Origin: Dethiosulfovibrio faecalis
Lineage (GTDB): Bacteria; Synergistota; Synergistia; Synergistales; Dethiosulfovibrionaceae
Reading direction: 5' to 3'
DNA length: 64,000 bases
NCBI RefSeq assembly: GCF_021568795.1
Contig: NZ_JAKGUE010000002.1
Span: forward strand, 1 to 64,000
The translations under genes and the position numbers were made by a program. Within the stretch, counting starts at the first letter, position 1; each line of letters opens with the position of its first letter. This document shows, piece after piece, positions 21,877 through 31,599 of this stretch. A model generated the notes under the pieces. The model made no database searches. It was not told the origin of the DNA and saw only the letters and a program-made list of their open reading frames with translations.

Positions 21877-22949
21877 CCCGCAGCGAAAGGGCGTTGTTGG
21901 CGTTGAACTTCTCCGTAATTTGTCCGGGACAGTGGAGCCGTGCGCTGGACTCTCTGGGAGAGACTGCCGAATCCCTTATGTCGGATCGAAAGCTGGCCCT
22001 GTCCCTGGGGCTCAAGGAGGACCGCTGGGAGAGGATGACTCGCCTCTACGGTTCGGAGTGGCCGGAGGAGGAGATGGAGAGAGCCTCTCGTTTCGGTGCC
22101 AAGGTTCTTTTCAGAGGGGATCCACTTTTTCCCAACGGACTGGACTATTCGGACGACCCTCCCGTCGTCCTCTACGTAAAGGGATCCTGGCCCATATCCG
22201 GGCCCTGTGTCTCCATCGTCGGTACCAGAAGATGCTCTCCCTACGGTTCCCAGGTAGCTCGCGCTCTGGCGGAAAAACTGGCCTCGGCAGGGGTTCTGGT
22301 GATCAGCGGAGGAGCCATGGGTATCGACGGATCCGCTCACTCCGGCGCACTGGAGGGGCAAGGGGCTACAGTCGCTGTTCTTGGAACCGGCGTTGACGTC
22401 GTCTACCCTAGAGGACACGAGGAGCTTTTCTCAGCCATATCGGAAAGAGGAGGTGCCTTGATGAGCCGTTTCCCCATGGGAATCAGGGGAGACCGTTGGC
22501 ATTTCCCGAAGAGAAACGGTATCATTGCGGCGTTGGCAGATCACCTGGTTGTGGTGGAATCTCCTGTCAAAGGTGGGTCCATGATAACCGCCAGATTGGC
22601 CGGCGAGATGGGACGCCCCGTATGGGCCGTTCCAGGACCTATTGTTCAGAAGGTCTCACAGGGATCGAACAAGCTCCTATTCGACGGGGCGCAGCCCCTC
22701 TGGGATCTGGATGAATTCGTCTCTTTCGTCATAGGAAGGGACTCACAGCTGTCTCTTTTCCCCCTCGAGGAGACCCCTGAGCCGTCTCCTTTGCTGGAGG
22801 AAATAGCCATGTCTGGAGGGGTCACCGCCGACGGCCTGGCGGACAAACTGGGTATGTCCGTGCCGGAAGTCCTGGCGGCTTTGGCCGATCTTGAGGCGGA
22901 TGAAAAGATATATCGTTCCGGCCCGGGGCGCTGGTGCGCTCTTTTGTGA
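21873..22949 (+). CDS. dprA: DNA processing protein A
   Basis: 358 residues, ATG overlapping the comM stop. Rossmann-like DNA-binding domain at about 100-305 (VSIVGTRRCSPYGSQVA, VISGGAMGIDGSAHSGAL, GTGVDVVYPRGHEELF, FPKRNGIIAALAD), and a C-terminal winged-helix (about 310-358). Loads RecA on incoming single-stranded DNA. Position upstream of topA-trmFO-xerC mirrors Bacillus, although here ppsR-pucR-ppsA and a small gene intervene. Confidence 0.95.
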   Translation: MTRSERALLALNFSVICPGQWSRALDSLGETAESLMSDRKLALSLGLKEDRWERMTRLYGSEWPEEEMERASRFGAKVLFRGDPLFPNGLDYSDDPPVVLYVKGSWPISGPCVSIVGTRRCSPYGSQVARALAEKLASAGVLVISGGAMGIDGSAHSGALEGQGATVAVLGTGVDVVYPRGHEELFSAISERGGALMSRFPMGIRGDRWHFPKRNGIIAALADHLVVVESPVKGGSMITARLAGEMGRPVWAVPGPIVQKVSQGSNKLLFDGAQPLWDLDEFVSFVIGRDSQLSLFPLEETPEPSPLLEEIAMSGGVTADGLADKLGMSVPEVLAALADLEADEKIYRSGPGRWCALL

Positions 22950-22973
22950 GAACATAGAGAGAGGTGGTTTCTC

Positions 22974-23798
22974 GTGCTTTCCGAAGAAGGACAGGACCTC
23001 AATATATTCGTAATATCCGACTTTACCGGGGAGACCGCCCACAGCGTGGCCTTGGCCGCTGCTAGGCAGTTTCCTGACAAGAGGATAAAATTCACCCGCT
23101 ATCGTTACCTGAAGGAGCCGGACATGGCTCGTCAGGTCTGTGAGTTGGCTAAAGAATCCGGAGCAGTGATAGTCTGTACTCTCGTAGAACATAAGATAAG
23201 AGCCTGTTTTCGAAGGGAAGCCCAGAGATACGGTGTCGAGGTCGTAGATATATTCGGACCTCTCATGGATGCCTTTTCGTCTCATCTGGGAGTTTCGCCG
23301 CTCGAGGAACCGGGGCTGATGCATCAGATGGACGAGGCCTACTTCAAGAGGGTTAAGGCCATAGAATACTCGATCACCTGCGACGACGGGAGCAATCCCC
23401 ACCTTCTGGGAGAGGCCGACTTGGTCATACTGGGGGTCTCCAGAACCTGCAAGACCCCTCTATCCATGTATCTCGCCAACAAAGGCTATCGTACCGGCAA
23501 CATCCCCCTGGTCCCGGAGCTGGATCCTCCTGAGCAGCTTTTTCAGATACCTAGAGGCCGCATAGTGGGCTTGGTTATAGATCCCAACGCTCTGATGCAG
23601 ATTCGAAGAGAAAGGCTGCAGATGCTCGGCCTGGACCCGGAGAAAGCCTCTTACGCCCAGAGAGAGCGGGTCGAAAAAGAGCTCGTCTATGCCCGATCGA
23701 TCATGAACAGGGTCGATGCTACCGTATTCGACGTAACAGGCAGAGCCATCGAGGAGACCGCCCAGGAGGTTCTGGATTTTATAGGAAGCAACTCCTGA
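22974..23798 (+). CDS. ppsR: PEP synthase regulatory protein (DUF299; kinase/pyrophosphorylase)
   Basis: 274 residues from GTG 22974 (GAGAGGTGG upstream). DUF299 family: N-terminal FVISDFTGETAHSVALAA, then the P-loop-like GVSRTCKTPLSMYLANKG at about 150. These proteins use ADP to inactivate, and phosphate to reactivate, PEP synthase or pyruvate phosphate dikinase by phosphorylating a Thr next to the catalytic His. The nearby ppsA makes PEP synthase the probable target. Its 3' end meets the convergent regulator gene after five bases. Confidence 0.94.
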   Translation: MLSEEGQDLNIFVISDFTGETAHSVALAAARQFPDKRIKFTRYRYLKEPDMARQVCELAKESGAVIVCTLVEHKIRACFRREAQRYGVEVVDIFGPLMDAFSSHLGVSPLEEPGLMHQMDEAYFKRVKAIEYSITCDDGSNPHLLGEADLVILGVSRTCKTPLSMYLANKGYRTGNIPLVPELDPPEQLFQIPRGRIVGLVIDPNALMQIRRERLQMLGLDPEKASYAQRERVEKELVYARSIMNRVDATVFDVTGRAIEETAQEVLDFIGSNS

Positions 23799-23803
23799 AT
23801 CAC

Positions 23804-24934
23804 CTAAGGCCCCATGTCCTCTCTTATCTCGTCCATCAGACATGCGAGGGTCAGGTTGAGCTTGGCCATAGGGTCTTGGCCGTCTATGCCCAAGATCTCC
23901 CATATCCTGTCCTGACGGTATCTAAGGGTGTTGTAGTGTATATTAAGGTCAGCTGCGGCGGTCTTCAGATGCCAGCCGGATCGGACCAGGGACCTTAAAG
24001 TCTCTCTTGCGTCCTTGTCCTTTCGGATCACGTTCATGTAGCGATTTATGAACTTCGTGTTCTTAGCCGTCGGGGGAAGGCTCCTGAGCACGTCGTATAC
24101 CTCCATGTCCTGCCAGAAGGATATCGGTCCCTTGCCGAGGCGGCCTCCCAGGACGATGGCCTCCATCGCCTCCTCGTGGCTTTTCCACGCTTCCACCGCG
24201 TTGTCTACCACGGAACCTACCCCTATGGAGAACTCCTCTCTGTACTTTTGCTTTGAAAGAAACTCCGAGAGGACCGATTCCAGGTCGTTCCTCCACTCTT
24301 TCTCCTTTATCGGCAGAAGCAAGACCAGATCGTCCATTACCGTTCCCTGCAAAGCCGAGGGAAAACGGGATTGAAGCCAGCGAGACAGGAGATATACCGG
24401 CTCCGAGGCTTTTTTGCCTCCGTCGAACTCCGCCACGAGGACGAGCAGTGGGCCATTGATCCCCGTTCCCCTTTCGGCAGCCTTTCTCAGGGATCTCTCG
24501 GCCAGCCTTTTGTTCTTTGCCAGGATATCCCTGACAAGGTCGCCCTTCATCTGATGGCTCTCTTCCGATCTACCCTTTCTTTCCTCTATAGCCAGCCTCA
24601 GAGCCGTGGTCCCGAACCGGAGAATCTGGGATTCCCCGATTGGATCCGACCCATCCTCCCTGTAGTAAAGAACGTAGCCCAGCCTCTCCCCCTTGTCCTC
24701 GACTGTTCCGTGAGGGTATATAGCTATAAGCTCGTGGAGGGGCATCTCCTTGACCTGGGATATGAACTGGCCCGACTTTGCCGCCATGTGTAGATTTCCC
24801 GTGTCGTTTTCCCAGAAAGCCACGTTGCCCAGAAACTCCCCCAGGATCCGGACGGTCTCCTCGACTCCCTTCCTCTCCTCTATGAACCTCATGAATACAG
24901 ATGCCGGGTTGCCCTCGCCGTGTAGAGGGTCCAT
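23804..24934 (-). CDS. PucR/CdaR-type transcriptional regulator
   Basis: 376 residues; the ATG is preceded by GGGAGGGAG. N-terminal 1-110 is a sensory domain of no clear family. The middle (about 150-280) resembles the GGDEF-like middle domain of the CdaR/PucR group. The C-terminal 60 residues are the PucR helix-turn-helix: TLRSLVRSGWHLKTAAADLN, then IHYNTLRYRQDRIWEILG. It is divergent from ppsA and convergent with ppsR, so control of PEP synthase by a metabolite is a reasonable inference. Confidence 0.88.
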   Translation of the reverse strand: MDPLHGEGNPASVFMRFIEERKGVEETVRILGEFLGNVAFWENDTGNLHMAAKSGQFISQVKEMPLHELIAIYPHGTVEDKGERLGYVLYYREDGSDPIGESQILRFGTTALRLAIEERKGRSEESHQMKGDLVRDILAKNKRLAERSLRKAAERGTGINGPLLVLVAEFDGGKKASEPVYLLSRWLQSRFPSALQGTVMDDLVLLLPIKEKEWRNDLESVLSEFLSKQKYREEFSIGVGSVVDNAVEAWKSHEEAMEAIVLGGRLGKGPISFWQDMEVYDVLRSLPPTAKNTKFINRYMNVIRKDKDARETLRSLVRSGWHLKTAAADLNIHYNTLRYRQDRIWEILGIDGQDPMAKLNLTLACLMDEIREDMGP

Positions 24935-25134
24935 GTCAGTAAACTCCCTCCCCGTTTATACAGCACAAACCTCTTTTGCTTGTTTTATTTCATAATAAAG
25001 ATTGAATATAATGCTTCAGTGTGTCTATGCCATAGATTTATGCCGCTATTTGTGTCAAATAATACCACGTATCGCCCGTTTTTTCGGGGCATAATAGGGC
25101 AAGTTCGTTATGGATACCGGGGAGGAGATCTTCA

Positions 25135-27519
25135 ATGGCTTACAGATACGTGAGATGGTTCGACGAAATAGGCAAAGACGACGTCGCCTTGGTCGGGGGA
25201 AAGGGCGCTAACCTAGGGGAGCTGACCGTAAACGGTGTGGACGTGCCTCCCGGTTTCTGTGTAACCGCCCAGGCCTACGTCGACTTTATCAAAGGAGCCG
25301 GAATAGAGGGAAAGATACGGGAAGCCGTCGGCTCGGTAGACGTGGAAAGCTCTATCGATCTGTCCAGAGCCTGCGATTCGGTCAGAAGACTCATAGAGGA
25401 GTCTCCTATACCGGTGGATATGGAGGCGGAGATACGCACCGCCTACAGAGAGCTTTCCGAGTCGATCGATCTGAACGATCCGAGGGTGGCGGTCCGTAGC
25501 TCCGCGACCGCCGAGGATCTGCCCGACGCGTCCTTTGCCGGACAACAGGATACCTATCTTCACGTGATAGGGGCCGACTCTGTCGTGGCCCATGTCAGGC
25601 GCTGCTGGGCCTCTCTCTGGACCGCCAGGGCGACCTATTACAGACAACGACAGGGATACGATCATTTTCAGGTAGCCCTCAGCGCCGTGGTCCAGAAGAT
25701 GGTCTCCAGCGAGAGATCCGGAGTAATGTTTACAGCCAACCCCGTGACCAACAGTCGTTCTCAGATAATGATAGAAGCCAGTTGGGGGCTAGGAGAGGCG
25801 GTCGTCTCGGGAATGGTGACTCCCGACGAGTACATACTGGACAAGAGGGATCTGGCCCTCATGGACGTCAACGTAGCTGAGAAGAGGACCATGGTGGCGG
25901 AGAAGAAATCGGAGCAGGGTACGGTCTCCGTTCCGGTAGCCGACTTTCTGGGGCCTCAGTTCGTGGACAAACAGTGTCTGGGAGCGGAGGAAATAAGGGC
26001 CCTGGGATCCGCGGCACGGAGAATAGAAGAGATATACGGTGCCCCTATGGACATAGAATGGGCCTTCGACGGAGAAACGTCGCGGCTCTATATACTTCAG
26101 GCTCGCCCTATCACCACCCTCTTGGACGAGTCCAAGGCAAACGAGGAGGGGAAGACCGTGGAGGATAAAAAGGCGCTCAAGGTTTTGGTCAGAGGCTTGG
26201 CAGCCTCTCCGGGCATAGCTTCGGGAACTGTGGTGGTGGTTAAGACCCTCGACGAGATAGACAGAGTCGTAGACGGACAGATAATGGTTACCACCATGAC
26301 GAATCCCGACATGGTTCCGGCCATGAAGAGGGCCGCCGCTGTCGTGACCGACGAGGGGGGACGAACCTGCCACGCCGCAATAGTCTCCAGGGAGTTGGGC
26401 ATCCCCTGTATAGTGGGATCCAAGGACGGATCCTCCCGGCTTTCCGAGGGAGCGGTGGTCACTGTGGACGCCACCAGAGGCGTGGTCTACGACGGAGCTG
26501 TCTCTCTGTCCTCCGACGAGGATAAACACTCTCCTTTGGTCCCTGGGGCCGCCCCGTCCTACAGCAGGGACATGGTCTACGATCTGGCTCCCGTGACGGG
26601 AACCAAGATATACATGAACCTCGGCGACTCGTCGGTGGTGAATAAATATAAAAACCTTCCGTTCGACGGTATAGGGCTCATGAGGACCGAGTTCATATTC
26701 AACAGCCTGGGAGTGCATCCCATGTACATGGTCAAAAATGGCGAAGGGGACAAACTCATACACGAGATGTCCGAATCCGTTACTGCCGTCGCCCAGGCGG
26801 TATATCCCCGTCCCGTGGTTGTCCGTCTCAGCGACTTCAGGACCAACGAGTTCCGCGGCCTCAAGGGAGGGGAGGAGGTCGAGCCGGTGGAGAACAACCC
26901 AATGATAGGCTGGCGAGGGGTCTCCCGCTACATCTCCGACGAATACGAGGAGGGCTTCCGGCTGGAGTGTCGTGCCATCAAGAAGGTAAGAGACGAATAC
27001 GGCCTCATAAACGTCTGGGTTATGCTGCCCTTCGTCAGGACTACCTGGGAGCTGGAGAGGGTCAAGGAGATATTGGCCTCCGAGGGCCTGGTCCGAAACA
27101 AATCCTTCAAGCTCTGGATCATGGCCGAGGTCCCTGCGGTAGTATTCGCAGCCGACGAGTTCGCCCAGATGGTGGACGGCTTCAGCATAGGCAGCAACGA
27201 CCTCACCCAGCTGGTCATGGGAGTCGACAGGGACTCGTGTATACTGAACACCATGGGCTACTTCGACGAGAGGAACATCTCCGTCACCAGGGCGATAAAG
27301 ACACTGATAGAGGCGGCCCATCGTCACGACATCACCTGTTCAATCTGCGGTCAGGGACCGTCCTTATATCCCGACTTTGCCGAGTTCCTCGTTAGATCCG
27401 GCATAGACAGCATGAGCGTCAACCCCGACACGGTGGCCTACACCAGGAAACTGGTCGCCGGAGTGGAGCAGAGACTCATATTGAACGGAATAAGAGGGCT
27501 GACAGGGCTTGACCGTTAG
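25135..27519 (+). CDS. ppsA: Phosphoenolpyruvate synthase
   Basis: 794 residues, GGAGGAGA upstream of ATG. Makes PEP from pyruvate and ATP (AMP and phosphate released), the entry to gluconeogenesis for an amino-acid fermenter. N-terminal nucleotide-binding domain (GGKGANLGEL; AVRSSATAEDLPDASFAGQQDTY split across two motifs), the phospho-histidine domain with H413 in GGRTCHAAI and the preceding Thr as likely PpsR target, and a C-terminal PEP-binding TIM barrel (GIGLMRTEF, FSIGSNDLTQL). A strong terminator follows. Confidence 0.95.
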   Translation: MAYRYVRWFDEIGKDDVALVGGKGANLGELTVNGVDVPPGFCVTAQAYVDFIKGAGIEGKIREAVGSVDVESSIDLSRACDSVRRLIEESPIPVDMEAEIRTAYRELSESIDLNDPRVAVRSSATAEDLPDASFAGQQDTYLHVIGADSVVAHVRRCWASLWTARATYYRQRQGYDHFQVALSAVVQKMVSSERSGVMFTANPVTNSRSQIMIEASWGLGEAVVSGMVTPDEYILDKRDLALMDVNVAEKRTMVAEKKSEQGTVSVPVADFLGPQFVDKQCLGAEEIRALGSAARRIEEIYGAPMDIEWAFDGETSRLYILQARPITTLLDESKANEEGKTVEDKKALKVLVRGLAASPGIASGTVVVVKTLDEIDRVVDGQIMVTTMTNPDMVPAMKRAAAVVTDEGGRTCHAAIVSRELGIPCIVGSKDGSSRLSEGAVVTVDATRGVVYDGAVSLSSDEDKHSPLVPGAAPSYSRDMVYDLAPVTGTKIYMNLGDSSVVNKYKNLPFDGIGLMRTEFIFNSLGVHPMYMVKNGEGDKLIHEMSESVTAVAQAVYPRPVVVRLSDFRTNEFRGLKGGEEVEPVENNPMIGWRGVSRYISDEYEEGFRLECRAIKKVRDEYGLINVWVMLPFVRTTWELERVKEILASEGLVRNKSFKLWIMAEVPAVVFAADEFAQMVDGFSIGSNDLTQLVMGVDRDSCILNTMGYFDERNISVTRAIKTLIEAAHRHDITCSICGQGPSLYPDFAEFLVRSGIDSMSVNPDTVAYTRKLVAGVEQRLILNGIRGLTGLDR

Positions 27520-27535
27520 GCTCTGAATAGTCTAT

Positions 27536-27584
27536 AAAATCGAGGGCGAGACTCCTGTTTCGGGAGATACTCGTCCTCGATTTT
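27536..27584 (+). terminator. ppsA terminator
   Basis: AAAATCGAGG ... CCTCGATTTT outer stem with inner CGAG/CTCG and CTCC/GGAG pairs. A long, nearly perfect hairpin ending in TTTT. Confidence 0.88.
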
Positions 27585-27596
27585 GACGTCTTTCGG

Positions 27597-27624
27597 TTGA
27601 CAACTTCGCCGGTGAGGGTACAAT
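27597..27624 (+). promoter_or_regulatory. Promoter for the 90-residue gene and topA
   Basis: TTGACA, 16 bases, TACAAT, directly after the ppsA terminator. Starts a new transcription unit leading into topA-trmFO. Confidence 0.72.
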
Positions 27625-27659
27625 GTCGGTCGTTTCATATATTTTCAAGCGAGGAATTG

Positions 27660-27932
27660 ATGCCAGTGACTAGAACGCTACACGACGTGGAACGATGGTT
27701 CTTGGATATGGACGCTCAGACCATGGTCTATCGATATCTTGCCTGTAAGGACGTCCCCTCCGAGGTCGTTGAAAAAGCCATCGACGAGGCGGTAGCTTTC
27801 GGCAGAAGTCATCATCGTCCCGTCGACGCCGAGATATTTAGCGCATTCGTGGACACTTTTTTCATAGACATATGTCAAGGACCTGAATGGGCTATCCGTA
27901 AAAACGACGGGGCCCCTTCCTGGATCTGTTGA
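27660..27932 (+). CDS. Unknown 90-residue protein upstream of topA
   Basis: The start ATG 27660 has GAGGAA upstream; the longer in-frame version would begin on the promoter -35 and is rejected. The product is acidic and helical (VERWFLDMDAQTMVYRYLACKD) with no signal peptide, membrane helix or known motif. It lies 15 bases before topA under a shared promoter. No function can be assigned. Confidence 0.7.
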   Translation: MPVTRTLHDVERWFLDMDAQTMVYRYLACKDVPSEVVEKAIDEAVAFGRSHHRPVDAEIFSAFVDTFFIDICQGPEWAIRKNDGAPSWIC

Positions 27933-27947
27933 GAGAGGAGGCGACGG

Positions 27948-30077
27948 ATGGCTAACGCTAAGAAAAAAACTAAAAGCGATACCGGTACGGTTTTGGTGGT
28001 GGTAGAGTCCCCCACGAAGGCAAAAACCCTCACGAAGATGCTTGGTCCGGGCTACACCGTAAAGGCCAGCGTGGGGCACATCATGGATCTTCCTAAAAGT
28101 CGTCTGGCCATAGATGTAGACTCCAACTTTCAGCCGGAATACATATTGGTCAAGGGAAAGGCCAAGATCAAGAAGGAACTGGTTTCCTTGGCTTCCAAGA
28201 GTCGTAAGGTTCTTCTGGCCTCCGACCCCGATAGAGAGGGGGAGGCTATAGCCTGGCACCTGGCCGGTCTGATGGATATAGATCCCGAATCGGAATGCCG
28301 TATAAGGGTCCATCAGATAACGAAGGACGCGGTGGTTCGGGCCCTGGACGATCCGGAGCCTATCGACATGGCCAAGGTCAACGCCCAACAGGCCAGAAGG
28401 GTATTGGACCGTCTGGTGGGGTATACCCTCAGTCCGCTTCTGTGGAAAAAGATAAGATACGGCCTTTCCGCCGGAAGGGTTCAGTCTGTGGCCTTGACCA
28501 TACTTTGCCGTAGAGAAAAGGAGATAGAGACCTTCGAACCTCAGCCCTACTGGATAGTGGAGGTCGACGGAAGCTCGGAGGACGGTCGTAGTTATCGTCT
28601 GAAAGTCGAGAAAAAAGACGGGAAGACCCTCATGGTAAAGGGGCGCCCGATGAAGATCGACAGCGCCGAAAGAGCCCAGGAGATAGTCGATACCGTAAAG
28701 AGAGAGGGCATAACAGTCACCTCCTTCACGACCAGAGAGGGAAAAAGAAAAGCCCCTGCCCCTTTGAAGACCAGTACCCTACAACAGGAGGCCGCGAGGA
28801 GGCTTGGCTTCTCCCCTCGTCGAGCCATGAGGGTGGCCCAGTCCCTGTTTGAGGGCATAAACATACATGGCAGAGGGCTTACGGGTCTCATCACCTACAT
28901 GAGAACCGACAGCCTCAGACTGGCTCCCGAGGCCATAGACTCCATAAGGAACCTGATCTCCAATGGATGGGGTAAAAACTACCTTCCGGAAAAGGCAAAC
29001 TTCTTTTCCTCCAAAGGAAGATCTCAGGATGCCCACGAGGCCATCCGTCCCACCGACATATCCCTTAAACCGGAGAACATAAAGTCGGAGCTCACTCCAG
29101 AACAGTATCGTCTCTACGACCTCATCTGGCGTCGAACCGTGGCCTGTCAGATGGCTCCTGCCAAGATAGACAACTCGACGGTTGAGGCAGCCTCGGGGCC
29201 CTACGGTCTCAAGCAGAAGGGAGCTGTCGTCCGTTTCGAGGGCTGGGGTGTCGTCTGGCCCATAGAGACCAAGGACGACATAGTCTCTCCCGCCGTCGAA
29301 GGCGAGATTCTCTCGGTCGACGGAGTGGATCAGGAGAGAAAAGAGACCAAGCCTCCCGCACGTTTCACCGAGGCAAGTCTCATAAAGACACTGGAGGATG
29401 AGGGAGTAGGCAGACCATCTACCTACGCCTCCATAGTCGAAACCCTGTACGATAGGGCCTACGTCGAAAAAGACGAGGAAAAACACCTGGTCCCCACGGT
29501 ATTGGGACGTTCGGTGGACGGTTTCCTACTCGACCATTTCGACGGTGACAGCGTATCGCCGATAGTCAACTCCGGGTTCACAGCCACCATGGAGGAGTCT
29601 CTGGACCTGGTTGAGGAAAACGAAAGAGACTGGGTCGATGTCGTGTCCCAGTTCTGGGAACCCTTTACGAGGGCCATATCCGAAGCGGAAAAAGCCCCAA
29701 GGGTTCCGCCGCCTCCGCCGGAATTCATCGGCGAGGACTGTCCCGAATGCGGCAAACCTCTGGTGAAGAAAAGAGGACGTTTCGGCGAATTCATAGCCTG
29801 CAGCGGCTACCCGGAATGCAAGTACACCAGGCCTATCCTGAAGAAAATCGGGGTTCCCTGTCCTAAATGCGGCTCCGGAGAGGGCGGAGAGGTGGTCCAG
29901 AGGAAGAGCAAGAAGGGGAGGATCTTCTACGGCTGTTCCAGATATCCCGACTGTGATTTCGTCTCCTGGAACAAACCAGCCGCCGAGAGATGTCCCGAAT
30001 GTGGGGAACTTATGGAATACAAGGGCAGATCCCGTACTCCCGTATGTACCCAATGCGGCCATAAGGGGATCGAGTGA
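27948..30077 (+). CDS. topA: DNA topoisomerase I
   Basis: 709 residues. Relaxes negatively supercoiled DNA through a 5'-phosphotyrosine. TOPRIM domain at the N-terminus (VVVESPTKAKTLTKML; ASDPDREGEAIAWHL), catalytic Y317 in ITYMRTDSLRL, and three C-terminal zinc-ribbon-type repeats, the first two with CPECGKPL and CPKCGSG starts and the last ending VCTQCG. GAGAGGAGG precedes the ATG. Start codon of trmFO overlaps its stop. Confidence 0.97.
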   Translation: MANAKKKTKSDTGTVLVVVESPTKAKTLTKMLGPGYTVKASVGHIMDLPKSRLAIDVDSNFQPEYILVKGKAKIKKELVSLASKSRKVLLASDPDREGEAIAWHLAGLMDIDPESECRIRVHQITKDAVVRALDDPEPIDMAKVNAQQARRVLDRLVGYTLSPLLWKKIRYGLSAGRVQSVALTILCRREKEIETFEPQPYWIVEVDGSSEDGRSYRLKVEKKDGKTLMVKGRPMKIDSAERAQEIVDTVKREGITVTSFTTREGKRKAPAPLKTSTLQQEAARRLGFSPRRAMRVAQSLFEGINIHGRGLTGLITYMRTDSLRLAPEAIDSIRNLISNGWGKNYLPEKANFFSSKGRSQDAHEAIRPTDISLKPENIKSELTPEQYRLYDLIWRRTVACQMAPAKIDNSTVEAASGPYGLKQKGAVVRFEGWGVVWPIETKDDIVSPAVEGEILSVDGVDQERKETKPPARFTEASLIKTLEDEGVGRPSTYASIVETLYDRAYVEKDEEKHLVPTVLGRSVDGFLLDHFDGDSVSPIVNSGFTATMEESLDLVEENERDWVDVVSQFWEPFTRAISEAEKAPRVPPPPPEFIGEDCPECGKPLVKKRGRFGEFIACSGYPECKYTRPILKKIGVPCPKCGSGEGGEVVQRKSKKGRIFYGCSRYPDCDFVSWNKPAAERCPECGELMEYKGRSRTPVCTQCGHKGIE

Positions 30078-31417
30078 TGTCAGGAAGGGTAACGGTCGTA
30101 GGTGCCGGCTTGGCCGGCTCCGAGGCGGCCTGGCAGATCGCGAAGAGAGGCGTACCTGTCACTCTCGTGGAGATGAGACCTCAGGTTCCCTCCCCGGCCC
30201 ATAAGACCGACCTCTTCTCCGAGCTGGTGTGCAGCAACTCCCTGGGAGGGGATACCGAAACGACCCCGGCAGGCATACTTAAATCCGAACTTAGGACCTT
30301 GGGTAGCCTGATCATGAAGATTGCGGACGAAAACTCCGTTCCTGCTGGGAAGGCTCTTGCGGTCGATAGAGATGGCTTTGCCGCTTCCGTGACGGATAAG
30401 CTGCTATCCCACCCTCTAATACAGGTGGAACGACGGGAGGTCAAAGAAGTTCCGGAAGGTCCGGCGATATTGGCCACCGGTCCCCTTACCTCCGAGCCCT
30501 TGGCTAGATCCATAGGAGAGCTGGCGGGAGAAGACTCCCTCTTTTTTTACGACGCGGTAGCGCCTCTGGTGCTGTCTGACACCATAGATATGACCATAGC
30601 CTACAGAAAAGACAGATACTCCGAGGAAGAGGGCGGAGACTACATAAACTGTCCTATGGACGAGGAGCAGTATCGCGCTTTTCACAAGGCCCTTCTGGAG
30701 GCAGAGAGAGCTCCCCGTCACGACTTCGAGAGCACGATAAAGTACTTCGAGGGGTGTATGCCCGTAGAGGCCCTGGCGGAAAGGGGTCCCGATACCCTGT
30801 GTTTCGGCCCCCTGCGACCGGTAGGGCTGGAGCATCCCGTTACGGGAGAGCGCTTCTTCGCGGTGGTACAGCTCCGGCAGGACAATAGAGACGGTTCGGT
30901 CTACAACATAGTCGGTTTCCAGACCAACCTGAAGTGGGGGGAGCAGGACAGAGTCTTTCGGCTCATTCCGGGGTTGGAAAACGTCGAGTTCGTCCGCAAG
31001 GGAGTTATGCACAGAAACATATACGTCAACGCTCCCAAGGTCCTGGACGGATACCTCCGTTTCAAGGGTGGTGCCGAGGATATCTACCTTGCGGGACAGA
31101 TATCCGGGGTGGAGGGATACGTCGAGAGCGTTGCCATGGGTATGGTTGCGGCGCTAAATCTCCTGTCGTCGGACATGAAGCTTCCCCTTCCTGAATGGCC
31201 TGTGGAGACCGCCATAGGGGCCTTGTTGAACCGACTTTCGGACGACACTGTAAAGCGTTTTCAGCCTACCAACGTCAATTTGGGCATATTCCCCTCGTTG
31301 GGAGAGAGAATAAAACTGAAGCCCGAGCGATGCCGTAGAGTAGCCCTCAGGGCCCGAGACCGTATGGACGATTTTATTGCCGATCCCAGGTGGAAAAAAC
31401 TCTGGCCCGAGGGGTAG
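30077..31417 (+). CDS. trmFO: Folate/FAD-dependent tRNA uracil-54 C5-methyltransferase
   Basis: 446 residues from ATG 30077 (a GTG one codon earlier overlaps the topA stop). Methylates U54 in the tRNA T-loop using methylenetetrahydrofolate and FAD. N-terminal FAD motif VVGAGLAGSEAAWQIAKRG; ELVCSNSLGGD with a conserved Cys; C-terminal LAGQISGVEGYVESVAMG. Pairing with topA is the same as in Bacillus (topA-gid). Confidence 0.97.
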   Translation: MSGRVTVVGAGLAGSEAAWQIAKRGVPVTLVEMRPQVPSPAHKTDLFSELVCSNSLGGDTETTPAGILKSELRTLGSLIMKIADENSVPAGKALAVDRDGFAASVTDKLLSHPLIQVERREVKEVPEGPAILATGPLTSEPLARSIGELAGEDSLFFYDAVAPLVLSDTIDMTIAYRKDRYSEEEGGDYINCPMDEEQYRAFHKALLEAERAPRHDFESTIKYFEGCMPVEALAERGPDTLCFGPLRPVGLEHPVTGERFFAVVQLRQDNRDGSVYNIVGFQTNLKWGEQDRVFRLIPGLENVEFVRKGVMHRNIYVNAPKVLDGYLRFKGGAEDIYLAGQISGVEGYVESVAMGMVAALNLLSSDMKLPLPEWPVETAIGALLNRLSDDTVKRFQPTNVNLGIFPSLGERIKLKPERCRRVALRARDRMDDFIADPRWKKLWPEG

Positions 31418-31522
31418 ATGCCGATTTAGTTTCACCTGATGGATTTTTAAGGGCAATATTTCCAATTGTGCTGTTTTGTGGTATCCTTTTATGCCATTAA
31501 ACGGATCCCTTGGATCTATGGA

Positions 31523-31544
31523 AGAGGGCAAGAGCCCTCTTTTT
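31523..31544 (+). terminator. topA-trmFO terminator
   Basis: AGAGGGC, short loop, GCCCTCT, TTTT. Confidence 0.8.
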
Positions 31545-31599
31545 CTGTGTCTTTTGAAAACTTGGTGTTGTTTCTTCGAGGAGATGGTAAAATAGCCAA

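Noticed and set aside
25789-27327. 512-codon open frame on the minus strand opposite ppsA
   Set aside because: Shadow of ppsA: no ribosome site and no domain; composition is rich in His/Gly/Tyr as expected of antisense frames.
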